This document shows positions 1 to 6,922 of a stretch of 10,873 bases of DNA, in pieces. The translations under genes and the position numbers were made by a program. The stretch spans positions 1-10,873 of the forward strand of contig CABQCN010000015.1 in the NCBI GenBank assembly GCA_902462635.1. Direction: 5' to 3'. Source of the stretch: an uncultured Oscillospiraceae bacterium. GTDB lineage: Bacteria; Bacillota; Clostridia; UBA1212; UBA1255. The stretch's first letter is position 1; the number at the start of each line of letters is the position of its first letter. Under the pieces are notes generated by a model. The model did not search any database. It was not told where the DNA came from and saw nothing but the letters and a program-made list of their open reading frames with translations.

Positions 1-7
1 AAAAAAG

Positions 8-22
8 AATCAATGATTGATT
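8..22. other. 15-bp dyad in left-edge AT-rich spacer
   Basis: AATCAAT and ATTGATT form a perfect 7-1-7 palindrome around a central G at 15. A TATAAT hexamer follows at 26-31, but no convincing -35 lies 16-18 bp before it. The dyad could be an operator or chance symmetry in AT-rich DNA. The upstream gene is outside the window, so nothing more can be said. Confidence 0.25.
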
Positions 23-49
23 TTATATAATATAGAATCGATTGCGAAA

Positions 50-84
50 GGCGGGACGCCCGATCAGGCGTACCCGTCTTTTTT
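50..84 (+). terminator. Intrinsic terminator of the upstream gene
   Basis: GGCGGG-ACGCC (50-60) pairs with GGCGT (67-71) and CCCGTC (73-78), giving an 11-bp stem with one bulged A at 72, one G-U pair and a 6-base loop. Six T follow at 79-84. This is a strong rho-independent terminator reading rightward. It should end transcription of a gene to the left of the window and insulate the promoter that follows. Confidence 0.85.
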
Positions 85-100
85 ATTTATAGAAGATTTC

Positions 101-129
101 TTGTGAAGATTTGTCTTATTTGGTATAAT
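101..129 (+). promoter_or_regulatory. Sigma-A type promoter with extended -10
   Basis: TTGTGA (101-106) lies 17 bp before a perfect TATAAT (124-129), and TG at 121-122 makes an extended -10 (TGGTATAAT). Transcription would start near 136. The leader then carries a small hairpin (GGCCGC 139-144, loop CGT, GCGGTC 148-153, one G-U pair), an AT repeat and the AGGAG site of the first gene. The next good promoter on this strand is the one for rnpB, so this promoter probably serves the whole series from the acetyltransferase to the YdbT-like gene. Confidence 0.8.
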
Positions 130-185
130 TTCACAAAAGGCCGCCGTGCGGTCATATATATATACAGAGACAGGAGACGAATATA

Positions 186-656
186 ATGCTGGAATTTAGA
201 GTTGCGGAGCGGAAGGATACGGGAGTGATTCTTGATTTTATAAACCGGCTTGCGGAATATGAAAAAATGACGGACGACGTGGTAGCGACGGAAGCGCTTT
301 TGGAGGAATGGATTTTCGACCGGAAGAAAGCAAACGTATTGTTTGCGCTGCAAGATGGGAAAGAAGTGGGAATTGCGCTGTATTTTTATAATTTTTCTAC
401 GTTTCTCGGCAGAGCCGGAATATACCTGGAGGATTTGTTCGTATTGCCGGAGTACAGGGGAAAGGGTTATGGAAAGGGACTGCTCAAAAAGCTGGCGGCG
501 ATTGCTGTGGAGGAAGGCTGCGGGCGGCTGGAATGGTCCTGCCTGGACTGGAATCAGCCGAGCATCGATTTTTATTTATCTATGGGTGCGGTGCCAATGG
601 ATGAATGGACCGGCTACAGATTGACGGGAGAAACACTCAGGAAGGCGGCGGAATAA
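186..656 (+). CDS. GNAT N-acetyltransferase, diamine acetyltransferase-like
   Basis: This 156-residue protein is a single GNAT domain, a cytosolic enzyme that moves an acetyl group from acetyl-CoA to an amine. Motif A is clear: LEDLFV at 81-86 leads into the CoA pyrophosphate loop RGKGYGKG at 91-98. Motif B is LDWNQPSIDFY (120-130), where Y130 occupies the general-acid position and E82 matches the substrate glutamate of spermidine/spermine acetyltransferases. The pattern LEDLFVLPEYRG followed by LDWNxPSIxFY is typical of the SAT1/SAT2-like branch, so a polyamine, thialysine or similar primary amine is a reasonable but unproven substrate. The start at 186 has AGGAG (172-176) 9 bp upstream. The gene is first behind a strong promoter, and its stop codon directly abuts the next start codon. 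The family call is sure; the substrate is not. Confidence 0.9.
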   Translation: MLEFRVAERKDTGVILDFINRLAEYEKMTDDVVATEALLEEWIFDRKKANVLFALQDGKEVGIALYFYNFSTFLGRAGIYLEDLFVLPEYRGKGYGKGLLKKLAAIAVEEGCGRLEWSCLDWNQPSIDFYLSMGAVPMDEWTGYRLTGETLRKAAE

Positions 657-1016
657 ATGCGGATCGTGGGAAATATTTTATGGTTTTTATTCGGAGGATT
701 GATTTGCGGATTGTCATGGTATCTTTCCGGACTTTTATGGTGTATTACGCTCATCGGCATCCCCTATGGGATACAGTGCTTTAAATTTGGTACGCTGGCG
801 TTCGCCCCGTTTGGCAAAGAAATCATTTACGGCGGCGGCGCGGGCCGAATGATCGTCAATATTATTTGGCTGATCGTCAACGGCCTTTGGATGGCGCTTG
901 GGTATGCGGCGCTGGGCGTGCTGTTTTGTATTACGCTTATCGGCATTCCTTTTGGAAAACAGTATTTTAAATTTGCAAAACTGGCGCTTATGCCGTTCGG
1001 CGCCAGCATCGGATAA
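657..1016 (+). CDS. YccF-family (DUF307) inner membrane protein
   Basis: This 119-residue, very hydrophobic protein has the two-copy YccF architecture. The first unit (about 5-53) and the second (about 67-115) both contain CITLIGIP(Y/F)G followed by (C/Y)FKF and end in a PFG triplet. Each unit carries about two membrane-spanning stretches. The duplication is visible in the DNA too: 741-770 and 927-956 differ at only a handful of bases. YccF proteins are widespread, but their molecular function is unknown. The ATG directly follows the TAA of the acetyltransferase gene, with AGGAAGG (639-645) as ribosome site 11 bp upstream, so the two are surely cotranscribed and probably translationally coupled. 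A 32-bp gap leads to mutL. Confidence 0.88.
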   Translation: MRIVGNILWFLFGGLICGLSWYLSGLLWCITLIGIPYGIQCFKFGTLAFAPFGKEIIYGGGAGRMIVNIIWLIVNGLWMALGYAALGVLFCITLIGIPFGKQYFKFAKLALMPFGASIG

Positions 1017-1048
1017 AAATTTATCGGTGAGCCAAAGCGGGTGATATC

Positions 1049-2887
1049 ATGAGTAAAATTATTGTTCTGGACGAGCTGACCGCCTGCCAGATTGCTGCGG
1101 GCGAGGTGATCGAACGGCCGGCTTCCGTAGTAAAAGAACTGGCCGAAAACGCGATCGATGCGGGGGCCTCCGTTATTACGGCCGAAATCCGCTCCGGCGG
1201 AGTCAAATATATCCGGATTACGGATAACGGCTGCGGATTCGAAGCGGATGATGCGGTGATTGCATTCGACAAACATGCAACCAGTAAGATCCGTACGAGC
1301 GACGATCTCAACCGGATCGAAACCTTGGGCTTCCGGGGGGAAGCGCTGGCGAGTATTGCCGCGGTTTCGGATATAGAGCTTCTGAGTAAAACGCAGGACG
1401 CGGAAAACGGAGTCTATGTCCATATGAAAGGCGGCGAAGTACTGGAAACGGGAATGCGCGGCGCGGCAAAAGGCAGCGTGATCACGGTGCGGGATCTTTT
1501 TTACAATACGCCCGCGCGGTATAAATTTTTGAAAAAGGACAGTACGGAGGCTTCCTATATTGCAGATATCCTGCAGAAACTGGCGATTGCCAATCCGGAT
1601 ATTTCTTTCCGCCTGCTGTCGAACGGGGCGGAGGTCTTCCGTACGCCGGGCAACGGCGATTTAAAAAGCGTCCTGTACAGTATCTATGGGAAAGAGATTG
1701 CCGCGTCTGTTCTGCCTGTAAAATATGAGCAGGATGGATATGCGATTGTGGGTTTTGCGGGTATTCGGGATGCCGTATACTCGAACCGAAGCCGCCAGAT
1801 TTTCTATATCAACGGCAGATGTATCAAATCGAAGACAATTACTTTGGCACTAGACGAGGCGTATAAAACAGTTACGATGAAGAATAAATTTCCCTTTGCC
1901 GTCCTGATGCTGGAAGTTCCGTTGTCAAAGGTGGATGTGAACGTGCATCCGACCAAAGCGGAGGTCCGTTTTTCGGACGAAGGAACGATTTATAAAACAG
2001 TCTATCACGGACTCACAAATGCCCTCTTATATGACAACAAGGCGGCCGAACCGGTTTATGATATGCCTGCCGTGCCGCCGATCGCCGAGATTCCTGCGCC
2101 GGCGCCGCCGGATTCCAAGCAGCACGTATTGCCGGAGATTTGGAACAGGTATCCGGAAGTACGTGAGGAAGCGGAGACTTTAACAGAAAAAACGTCTCCG
2201 AAGGAGCCGGAAGAATCGATTTTACAGAAAGCGGAGACAATAAAAACCGCGGGGGAACCGCTGCGGCAGTCAGGGGAGAGAAAAGCGGAACAAGAACAGC
2301 AGGTGCTGTATAATAGCACGAATGTTTATACGGACGGGACGATCGTCGGACAAGTATTCGAGACCTATATTATTTTACAGTATGGAGACGAAATTGTGAT
2401 GATCGACCAGCACGCTGCGCATGAGCGGATCAAATATGAGGAGATCAAAGAAATTCTGAAAAGCCCTTGTGAAGCGGTCAGCCCGATGCTTGTGCCGATT
2501 ACGCTGCAGCTGTCGCCTGCAGAGTATATGGCGCTGCGGGACAATCTGGATTTTTACGAGTCCTTAGGTTTTGAAATCGATGATTTCGGAGGAAACACCG
2601 TACTGATCCGCGCCGTGCCGTCGATCCTGGAAGGATGCAACATTGAAGATGTGGTTTTAGCCGGTTTGCAGAATAAAAAATCGGAAGGGCACACGGATGA
2701 GGAAATTTATACAATGGCATGCAAAGCCGCTGTAAAGGCACATAAGAAGCTTTCCCATTTTGAAATCGAGGAGCTGCTCAAAAAGCTGGCACAGCTTGAA
2801 AATTCCGGCACTTGCCCGCATGGCAGACCGATTACGGTCAGCATTTCGAAGCACGAATTGGAAAGAAGGTTTAAAAGATGCCTGTAA
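1049..2887 (+). CDS. mutL: DNA mismatch repair protein MutL with endonuclease site
   Basis: MutL (612 residues) links MutS mismatch recognition to strand incision and removal. The N-terminal GHKL ATPase (about 1-330) shows the catalytic region VVKELAEN with E30, DNGCG (59-63) for ATP/Mg binding, and GFRGEAL (94-100). VDVNVHPTK (295-303) carries the ATP-contacting lysine. A proline- and acid-rich linker (about 330-425) follows. The C-terminal dimerisation/nuclease domain has DQHAAHER (453-460) with E464, ACKAA (557-561) and CPHGRP (589-594). These are the metal-binding motifs of the latent nicking endonuclease of methyl-independent mismatch repair, which Escherichia coli MutL lacks. The ATG at 1049 has GGTGAT only 3 bp upstream, pairing with the 5' part of the anti-Shine-Dalgarno sequence. 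The 3' end overlaps miaA by 10 bp, a conserved pairing. mutS, often just upstream, is not in the window. Confidence 0.98.
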   Translation: MSKIIVLDELTACQIAAGEVIERPASVVKELAENAIDAGASVITAEIRSGGVKYIRITDNGCGFEADDAVIAFDKHATSKIRTSDDLNRIETLGFRGEALASIAAVSDIELLSKTQDAENGVYVHMKGGEVLETGMRGAAKGSVITVRDLFYNTPARYKFLKKDSTEASYIADILQKLAIANPDISFRLLSNGAEVFRTPGNGDLKSVLYSIYGKEIAASVLPVKYEQDGYAIVGFAGIRDAVYSNRSRQIFYINGRCIKSKTITLALDEAYKTVTMKNKFPFAVLMLEVPLSKVDVNVHPTKAEVRFSDEGTIYKTVYHGLTNALLYDNKAAEPVYDMPAVPPIAEIPAPAPPDSKQHVLPEIWNRYPEVREEAETLTEKTSPKEPEESILQKAETIKTAGEPLRQSGERKAEQEQQVLYNSTNVYTDGTIVGQVFETYIILQYGDEIVMIDQHAAHERIKYEEIKEILKSPCEAVSPMLVPITLQLSPAEYMALRDNLDFYESLGFEIDDFGGNTVLIRAVPSILEGCNIEDVVLAGLQNKKSEGHTDEEIYTMACKAAVKAHKKLSHFEIEELLKKLAQLENSGTCPHGRPITVSISKHELERRFKRCL

Positions 2888-3819
2888 AGGCGCTTGTGAT
2901 CACGGGGCCTACGGCATCCGGTAAAACGTCGGTTTCTATCGAACTTGCGCATAAATTCAACGGTGAAATCATTTCCGCCGATTCGATGCAGATCTATAAA
3001 TATATGGATATCGGTACGGCAAAGCCGGATGCGGAAGAAATGGATGGCATCGCGCACCATATGCTGGATGTGGTCTGTCCGTGGGAAGCGTACAGCGTAG
3101 CGCAATATGCGCAGGCGGCGCGGCGCTGTATCCGCGCGGCGGCGCAGCGCGGCAAATTGCCGATTATAACGGGCGGCACCGGCTTGTATATCAATGCGCT
3201 TGTGGAGAACATACAGTATGCGGCATCCGTGGATCTGGATCCGGACGAATGTGCGGAACTGGAATGTTTTGCGCGGGAGAATGGCGCGCAAGCGCTGCAT
3301 GCGCTTTTACAGAAAGAAGATCCCCAAGCGGCGGAGCAGATCCATTTTAATAATATAAAACGCGTGATTCGCGCTGTCGGCCTGAAACGGAAAACAGGCA
3401 TGACGCTTGCGCAGCGGAACCGCGCGTCGAAATCCACGCCGCCGGAACTGGAATGCAAGGTGTACGCGGTGGAAACGGATCGGAATCTGTTATATGAAAG
3501 AATCAATCAAAGGGTAGACCGTATGCTGCGGGCCGGACTGGCGGAAGAAGTGCGTCATGTTATAAAAATGTGCGAAAATGCATATACTCATGGTGAAACC
3601 CAACAAAAATCGTTTGGCAGGACGGCGCTGCAGGCGATCGGCTACAAAGAAATGATCGCCTATTTTCACGGCGAATATGACCTGGAAACGGCAGTAGAGC
3701 GGATAAAACAAGGTACGCGAAATTATGCGAAACGGCAGATCACATGGTTCCGAAAACCGGTTTGGGTTAATTGGATTGGATTGGAAGATCTTCGATGCAT
3801 AAAGAGGCCGGAAGAATAA
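2878..3819 (+). CDS. miaA: tRNA dimethylallyltransferase MiaA
   Basis: MiaA (313 residues, usual length) transfers the dimethylallyl group to N6 of adenosine 37 in tRNAs that read UNN codons, the first step towards (m)s2i6A37. The P-loop GPTASGKT (10-17) binds the pyrophosphate of dimethylallyl diphosphate. D35 in ADSMQIYK is the expected catalytic base, and GGTGLY (99-104), QAIGYKE (252-258) and RQITWFRK (286-293) are family signatures. The segment before QAIGYKE (about 228-250) looks some residues longer than in many homologues and is basic and polar. The start overlaps the end of mutL in another frame, with AGAAGG (2864-2869) 8 bp upstream. The 3' end overlaps the next gene and contains three TTGGA units (3771-3785). 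The usual follower hfq is absent here. Confidence 0.98.
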   Translation: MPVKALVITGPTASGKTSVSIELAHKFNGEIISADSMQIYKYMDIGTAKPDAEEMDGIAHHMLDVVCPWEAYSVAQYAQAARRCIRAAAQRGKLPIITGGTGLYINALVENIQYAASVDLDPDECAELECFARENGAQALHALLQKEDPQAAEQIHFNNIKRVIRAVGLKRKTGMTLAQRNRASKSTPPELECKVYAVETDRNLLYERINQRVDRMLRAGLAEEVRHVIKMCENAYTHGETQQKSFGRTALQAIGYKEMIAYFHGEYDLETAVERIKQGTRNYAKRQITWFRKPVWVNWIGLEDLRCIKRPEE

Positions 3820-4232
3820 CGCTTGCGGTTGAAATGTATATTTTTACGCTCGCAGTGATACTCGGCGCGGCGGTATACATTTTATTCAACGTCATAAAAC
3901 TCCATATCGCGCTTAAATGGGGCATCGCGGGTGTGCTGGCGCTGGTCATACTGATCGGGACCTGCGTTTTTGCACCTTTGTTCGGGCGCTCCGTTGCACA
4001 TTCTCTGGAAGGAAATATTCTGCATGTCCGTTACGGCGTATTTTTAAAATACATTGTGAATGTAGATTTCCGGCGCGTGGTGTACATCACGAAGCTGCGC
4101 GGCCCGTTTGAACGAATGACGGGCGTCGTCGTGCTTGCGTTTTATTTTTCCGGCGGCTGTGTTTTTGTGCCGGTAGGAGACAGTACGAAAGCGGAAAGGT
4201 ATGTCAGAAAATGGACACAGCGCATCCGGTAA
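3795..4232 (+). CDS. YdbS-like membrane protein with bacterial PH domain
   Basis: This protein of about 145 residues has two N-terminal membrane helices (about 7-31 and 36-60) followed by a soluble region (about 65-140). That region opens with LEGNILHVRYGVF and contains VDFRRVVYI and FYFSGGCVFVPVGD, which resembles the bacterial PH fold (bPH_2, DUF304) of Bacillus YdbS. The ATG at 3795 is preferred because GGAAGA (3783-3788) lies 6 bp upstream. An in-frame TTG at 3771 would add eight residues that merely extend the overlap, and an ATG at 3834 lacks a well-spaced site. It overlaps miaA by 25 bp and the YdbT-like gene by 22 bp, which indicates coupled translation. YdbS/YdbT pairs are known in Bacillus as sigma-W controlled genes linked to resistance against antimicrobial peptides; that role is only inferred here. 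Confidence 0.78.
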   Translation: MHKEAGRITLAVEMYIFTLAVILGAAVYILFNVIKLHIALKWGIAGVLALVILIGTCVFAPLFGRSVAHSLEGNILHVRYGVFLKYIVNVDFRRVVYITKLRGPFERMTGVVVLAFYFSGGCVFVPVGDSTKAERYVRKWTQRIR

Positions 4233-5638
4233 CGATTATTCAGAAAATGTATAAAAGAATGGCGCTGCTGCTGATTCCAACGGTGCGCGGCGCGTATTAT
4301 ATGCTGATCCGGGAGCCGGAATCGTTCAAAGCGTGGCTTTCCGGCGTCTGGCTCGACGTGTTTCTGCTGGTGTTTCTGATTGTAATTTCTGTCTGCAACT
4401 GGCGTGCGGTGAAATATAAGGCAGGGGCAGATTCAATTTTACTGAAAAAAGGCGTCTTCTATAAAAGCGAGAAGGTGATCCGCAGGCAGTCGATTACGTC
4501 GATTACGTGCCATCGCCCGGTATTATACCGCCTGCTGAAAGCGGAGAGCATTTATGTCGATACGGAAGGCGGGTATCAAAACCAGACGGATCTGCATGTT
4601 ACGATTAAATCCAAAGACCGGGAAAAGTTTTTTTCGATGCCGCGCTTTGGAAAAACATACCGGCCGAAATATTATGAAATTCTTTTTTTGTCGCTGTGCG
4701 TCACGGATACGGTTGCCAGTACGATTTACACGGTATTGCTGGTGAATCGCGCGGGGAAAATCATCGGGCGCAATATTCTGACGGAATTTATCGGCGTCGT
4801 TGCCAAAGCCGCCGGTTATCTCGCGCTTGCGGTGCTCGTGATCCAGCTTTTGGGGATTCTGCGCAATTTTTTATACTACAGCGAATTTGCGGTGCACCGC
4901 AGCGGGGACTCCTTATATTTTGAAAATGGATTTTTCTCCAAAACAAAAAGCATCTGCCGCGTTTCCGCGGTGAATTACGTTGACCGCAGGCAAAATCTGA
5001 TTTCGTCGATCTTAGGTCTTGATATGGCGTTCATACAATGTACGGGTTACGGAAAAGCGCGGAAGAAAGAAGCGCTGCTGATTCCCGCAGGGACGGAACG
5101 TTCCGTAGACCGCTGCATCAAGCTTTTACTCCCGGAGCTTCACAGGGCGCCGCCTGGCGCAGGGGTGGAAGTCCATTCGCTGAAACCTTCTCCGAAGTCT
5201 TTTCTTCGTTATATCCGCACGCCCCTGATCCTATGCGCGGTAATTATTGTCATTGGAATTCTCACCTCAAAAATGATTATCGTGCCGTATTTTCCCGCAT
5301 GGGAAGAGCTGGCGAAATTTACGGTGTTCATGCTTGTGGTACCGTTTGCGCTGTTCGCGGTGATCCGGGTAATCGCCTTCCGCAAGGCAGGAATTTTTTA
5401 CGAAAGCGGAAATATAAAAATGGTGACGCTTTGCTATTATAAAGGGCTGAATATCCATACGGTATCGTTTTACGCTGCGAAGATTTCGCATATGAAAATA
5501 AAACGCAGTATTTTTCAAAATAAAAATAAGCTGTGCGACGTAATTCTATACACAGGCGGGGAAGGCGGCCATCGGCATATGGTGACCGGCTTGCGGTACG
5601 ACGAGGCGTTCCTGTCCGCGCTTGAACAACTGCGCTGA
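4211..5638 (+). CDS. YdbT-like membrane protein with three PH domains
   Basis: This 475-residue protein alternates paired membrane helices with three bacterial PH-like modules, the architecture of YdbT. Helices lie near 17-33, 44-63, 156-177, 192-220, 335-357 and 367-390. The PH-like modules lie near 67-145, 224-305 and 390-472. The first two share the pattern of a short strand, a (K/N)G(V/F)F turn (80-83 and 239-242) and a following strand (about 92-100, RRQSITSITC; about 250-258, RVSAVNYVD). GGAAAGG (4193-4199) sits 11 bp before the ATG, and the start overlaps the YdbS-like gene by 22 bp, so the two proteins are likely partners in the cell membrane. The exact function is unknown; envelope-stress or bacteriocin protection is suggested by the Bacillus relatives only. 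No terminator follows: the stop lies 3 bp from the stop of a convergent gene. Confidence 0.85.
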   Translation: MDTAHPVTIIQKMYKRMALLLIPTVRGAYYMLIREPESFKAWLSGVWLDVFLLVFLIVISVCNWRAVKYKAGADSILLKKGVFYKSEKVIRRQSITSITCHRPVLYRLLKAESIYVDTEGGYQNQTDLHVTIKSKDREKFFSMPRFGKTYRPKYYEILFLSLCVTDTVASTIYTVLLVNRAGKIIGRNILTEFIGVVAKAAGYLALAVLVIQLLGILRNFLYYSEFAVHRSGDSLYFENGFFSKTKSICRVSAVNYVDRRQNLISSILGLDMAFIQCTGYGKARKKEALLIPAGTERSVDRCIKLLLPELHRAPPGAGVEVHSLKPSPKSFLRYIRTPLILCAVIIVIGILTSKMIIVPYFPAWEELAKFTVFMLVVPFALFAVIRVIAFRKAGIFYESGNIKMVTLCYYKGLNIHTVSFYAAKISHMKIKRSIFQNKNKLCDVILYTGGEGGHRHMVTGLRYDEAFLSALEQLR

Positions 5639-5641
5639 ATA

Positions 5642-6469
5642 CTATTTCTTTTCTTTTTTAGAAGAAAATGTTTTCTTGAGTTTCGGCAGGCTTTCGCTTT
5701 GAAATTCAAAATAAATATGATGTTCGGCATCCTGGGCTTCGACGATGACGGCATCCTGCCGGATTTTGCCGCCTGCCGGATTGATTCCGGTGTATTTTGC
5801 ATATTCCCCGTAAGAAACAATGTCGTCTTCTTCGCAGACGATTTCGCCTTTCGGTTTCATCCAATCGGAATCGAAAAATACGTATTTCCCGTTTTCTTCC
5901 TTAAAATAGAGCCTTCTTTTGGGCTGGTCGAATATCCCGCAGGGATTTACTAATTTGCAGATCATCAGGGACGGATTATTGATCTGCGCCAGTTCTTCGG
6001 AAATTTCGCGGATTGCGTTGTTGTTTACCTGATCGTTTTGCTTGCCGTTGATCGGGGATATGATTTTGAGCATTTCTCCTGCCAGCATGGAATCGGGGAG
6101 TTCGGCTCCGTCTTTATGAAATAACGAAAAAAATTTCTCTCTTTTGGATTTAATAGTGCTTGGCTTCCCGGCGGCGTTTTTATACAGCTTGTTCTTCTTG
6201 ATATATTTTGTAGCGGAATACGCGCCGAACGCGATGCAGACGATTGCCAGCGCAAACCAGGTTACTTTTTCATTTGCATATTCGATTCCCGTGAGAAAGA
6301 AGAGAATGCACAGCAGCCCCATGCTGATCCCGGTGAAAATCGGCATCGTGATATCGGGCGGCGCGACGGGCTGTTCTTCGGCATACCGCGTATACGCCGT
6401 TTCAAATGCATCCCCGATAAGCTGCGCGGGATTTATATGATATCTTTCCGTTTCTTTGATATTGATCAT
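5642..6469 (-). CDS. Unrecognised two-helix membrane protein
   Basis: I do not recognise this 275-residue protein as a named family. It starts with a soluble stretch of about 40 residues (HINPAQLIGDAFETAY), then two membrane helices (about 43-62 and 68-88), a basic linker, an acidic/amphipathic segment (about 120-165) and a C-terminal region of beta character (about 166-265). The last region alternates charged and aromatic residues (RRLYFKEENGKYVFFD, DIVSYGEYAKYTG, HHIYFEFQ), which could be a PH-like or other small beta barrel; this is inference from the pattern only. It ends in a lysine-rich tail. The start at 6469 has AAAGGAG 11 bp upstream and a very good promoter before that. It stands alone on the minus strand and converges on the YdbT-like gene. 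It looks like a real gene because of its length, its clear signals and its membrane topology. Confidence 0.8.
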   Translation of the reverse strand: MINIKETERYHINPAQLIGDAFETAYTRYAEEQPVAPPDITMPIFTGISMGLLCILFFLTGIEYANEKVTWFALAIVCIAFGAYSATKYIKKNKLYKNAAGKPSTIKSKREKFFSLFHKDGAELPDSMLAGEMLKIISPINGKQNDQVNNNAIREISEELAQINNPSLMICKLVNPCGIFDQPKRRLYFKEENGKYVFFDSDWMKPKGEIVCEEDDIVSYGEYAKYTGINPAGGKIRQDAVIVEAQDAEHHIYFEFQSESLPKLKKTFSSKKEKK

Positions 6470-6522
6470 TAGAAGAACGACTCCTTTGTGCTTGAAAAGT
6501 GATCCAAATAAAATACCAAGCT

Positions 6523-6551
6523 ATTATACAATAAAACATTTATTTTTACAA
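6523..6551 (-). promoter_or_regulatory. Promoter of the minus-strand membrane protein gene
   Basis: On the minus strand TTGTAA (6551-6546) is followed after exactly 17 bp by a perfect TATAAT (6528-6523). Transcription would start near 6516, leaving a leader of about 47 bases before the ATG at 6469, with AAAGGAG at 6487-6481. The -35 sits within the -35/-10 spacer of the rnpB promoter on the other strand, so both cannot easily be occupied at once. Confidence 0.8.
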
Positions 6552-6558
6552 CAAACTA

Positions 6559-6567
6559 TGTTATACT
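6559..6567 (+). promoter_or_regulatory. Extended -10 promoter of rnpB
   Basis: TGTTATACT is an extended -10 (TG at 6559-6560, TATACT at 6562-6567). The position 17 bp upstream reads TTTATT (6539-6544), a poor -35, so recognition probably relies on the TG motif. The predicted start near 6574 coincides with the 5' strand of the P1 helix of RNase P RNA, which supports the call. Confidence 0.72.
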
Positions 6568-6574
6568 ATCTTCC

Positions 6575-6914
6575 GCCGGCAGACCTGGCGGTCGCGGCTG
6601 CAGCGCCGAAAGGCGGCAGGTGAGGAAAGTCCGGGCTTCGCAGGACAGGGTGCCGGTTAACGGCCGGAGGAGGCAACTCCAAGGAAAGTGCAACAGAAAA
6701 GAACCGCCCGCAGCGCGGGTAAGGATGAAAAGGCGAGGTAAGAGCTCACCGGCGTCCGGGTAACCGGGCGGCCGTGTAAACCCCACCCGAAGCAACACCG
6801 CATAGGGAGCGTTACGTTGGTCCGACAGCTCCGAAGGTGGCTGAAGCTGCGCAGCAATGCGTATGCGTAGATAGATGACCGTCCACGACAGAACCCGGCT
6901 TATGGTCTGCCGGT
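6575..6914 (+). ncRNA. rnpB: RNase P RNA, class A
   Basis: This is the catalytic RNA that trims the 5' leaders of tRNA precursors. The ends form a perfect 10-bp P1 helix: CCGGCAGACC (6576-6585) with GGTCTGCCGG (6904-6913). The universal blocks are present in order: GAGGAAAGTCCGGGC (6622-6636), ACAGAAAAGAACCGCCCG (6693-6710), GTAAACCCCACCCG (about 6776-6789), and ACAGAACCCGGCTTAT (6888-6903), which forms the catalytic P4 region with the first block. The hairpin GGAGC (6806-6810)/GCTCC (6828-6832) encloses GGT at 6819-6821, in the place of the L15 element that binds the tRNA CCA end. The conserved order matches class A RNA, as found in Clostridia, not the Bacillus class B. The length is about 340 bases. 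Open frames seen on either strand here are spurious. Confidence 0.96.
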
Positions 6915-6922
6915 ATTTTTTT
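6895..6922 (+). terminator. Possible terminator at the 3' end of rnpB
   Basis: CCGGC (6895-6899) can pair with GCCGG (6909-6913) around a 9-base loop, and TATTTTTTT follows, with seven T at 6916-6922. This is a terminator-like hairpin made from bases that also belong to conserved RNase P RNA structure (the last universal block and the P1 strand), so it would have to form transiently. The stem has only five pairs, so partial read-through into the ROK gene is likely. Confidence 0.5.

Noticed and set aside
1010..1030. GATAAAAATTTATC inverted repeat after yccF
   Set aside because: The loop would be two bases and there is no T tract, so it is not a terminator; it is AT-rich spacer.
827..1423. A 198-codon minus-strand open frame over yccF and mutL
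   Set aside because: It crosses two well-supported + strand genes, and its composition is arginine- and proline-rich as expected of a shadow frame.
2707..3300. A 197-codon minus-strand open frame over mutL-miaA
   Set aside because: It lies opposite conserved motifs of both genes and resembles no protein family.
3771..3794. TTG at 3771 as start of the YdbS-like gene
   Set aside because: It has no ribosome site at good spacing, while ATG 3795 has GGAAGA 6 bp upstream.
4490..4507. Direct repeat CGATTACGT twice
   Set aside because: It encodes an SIT-SIT strand in the first PH-like domain and there are only two copies; most simply coding sequence.
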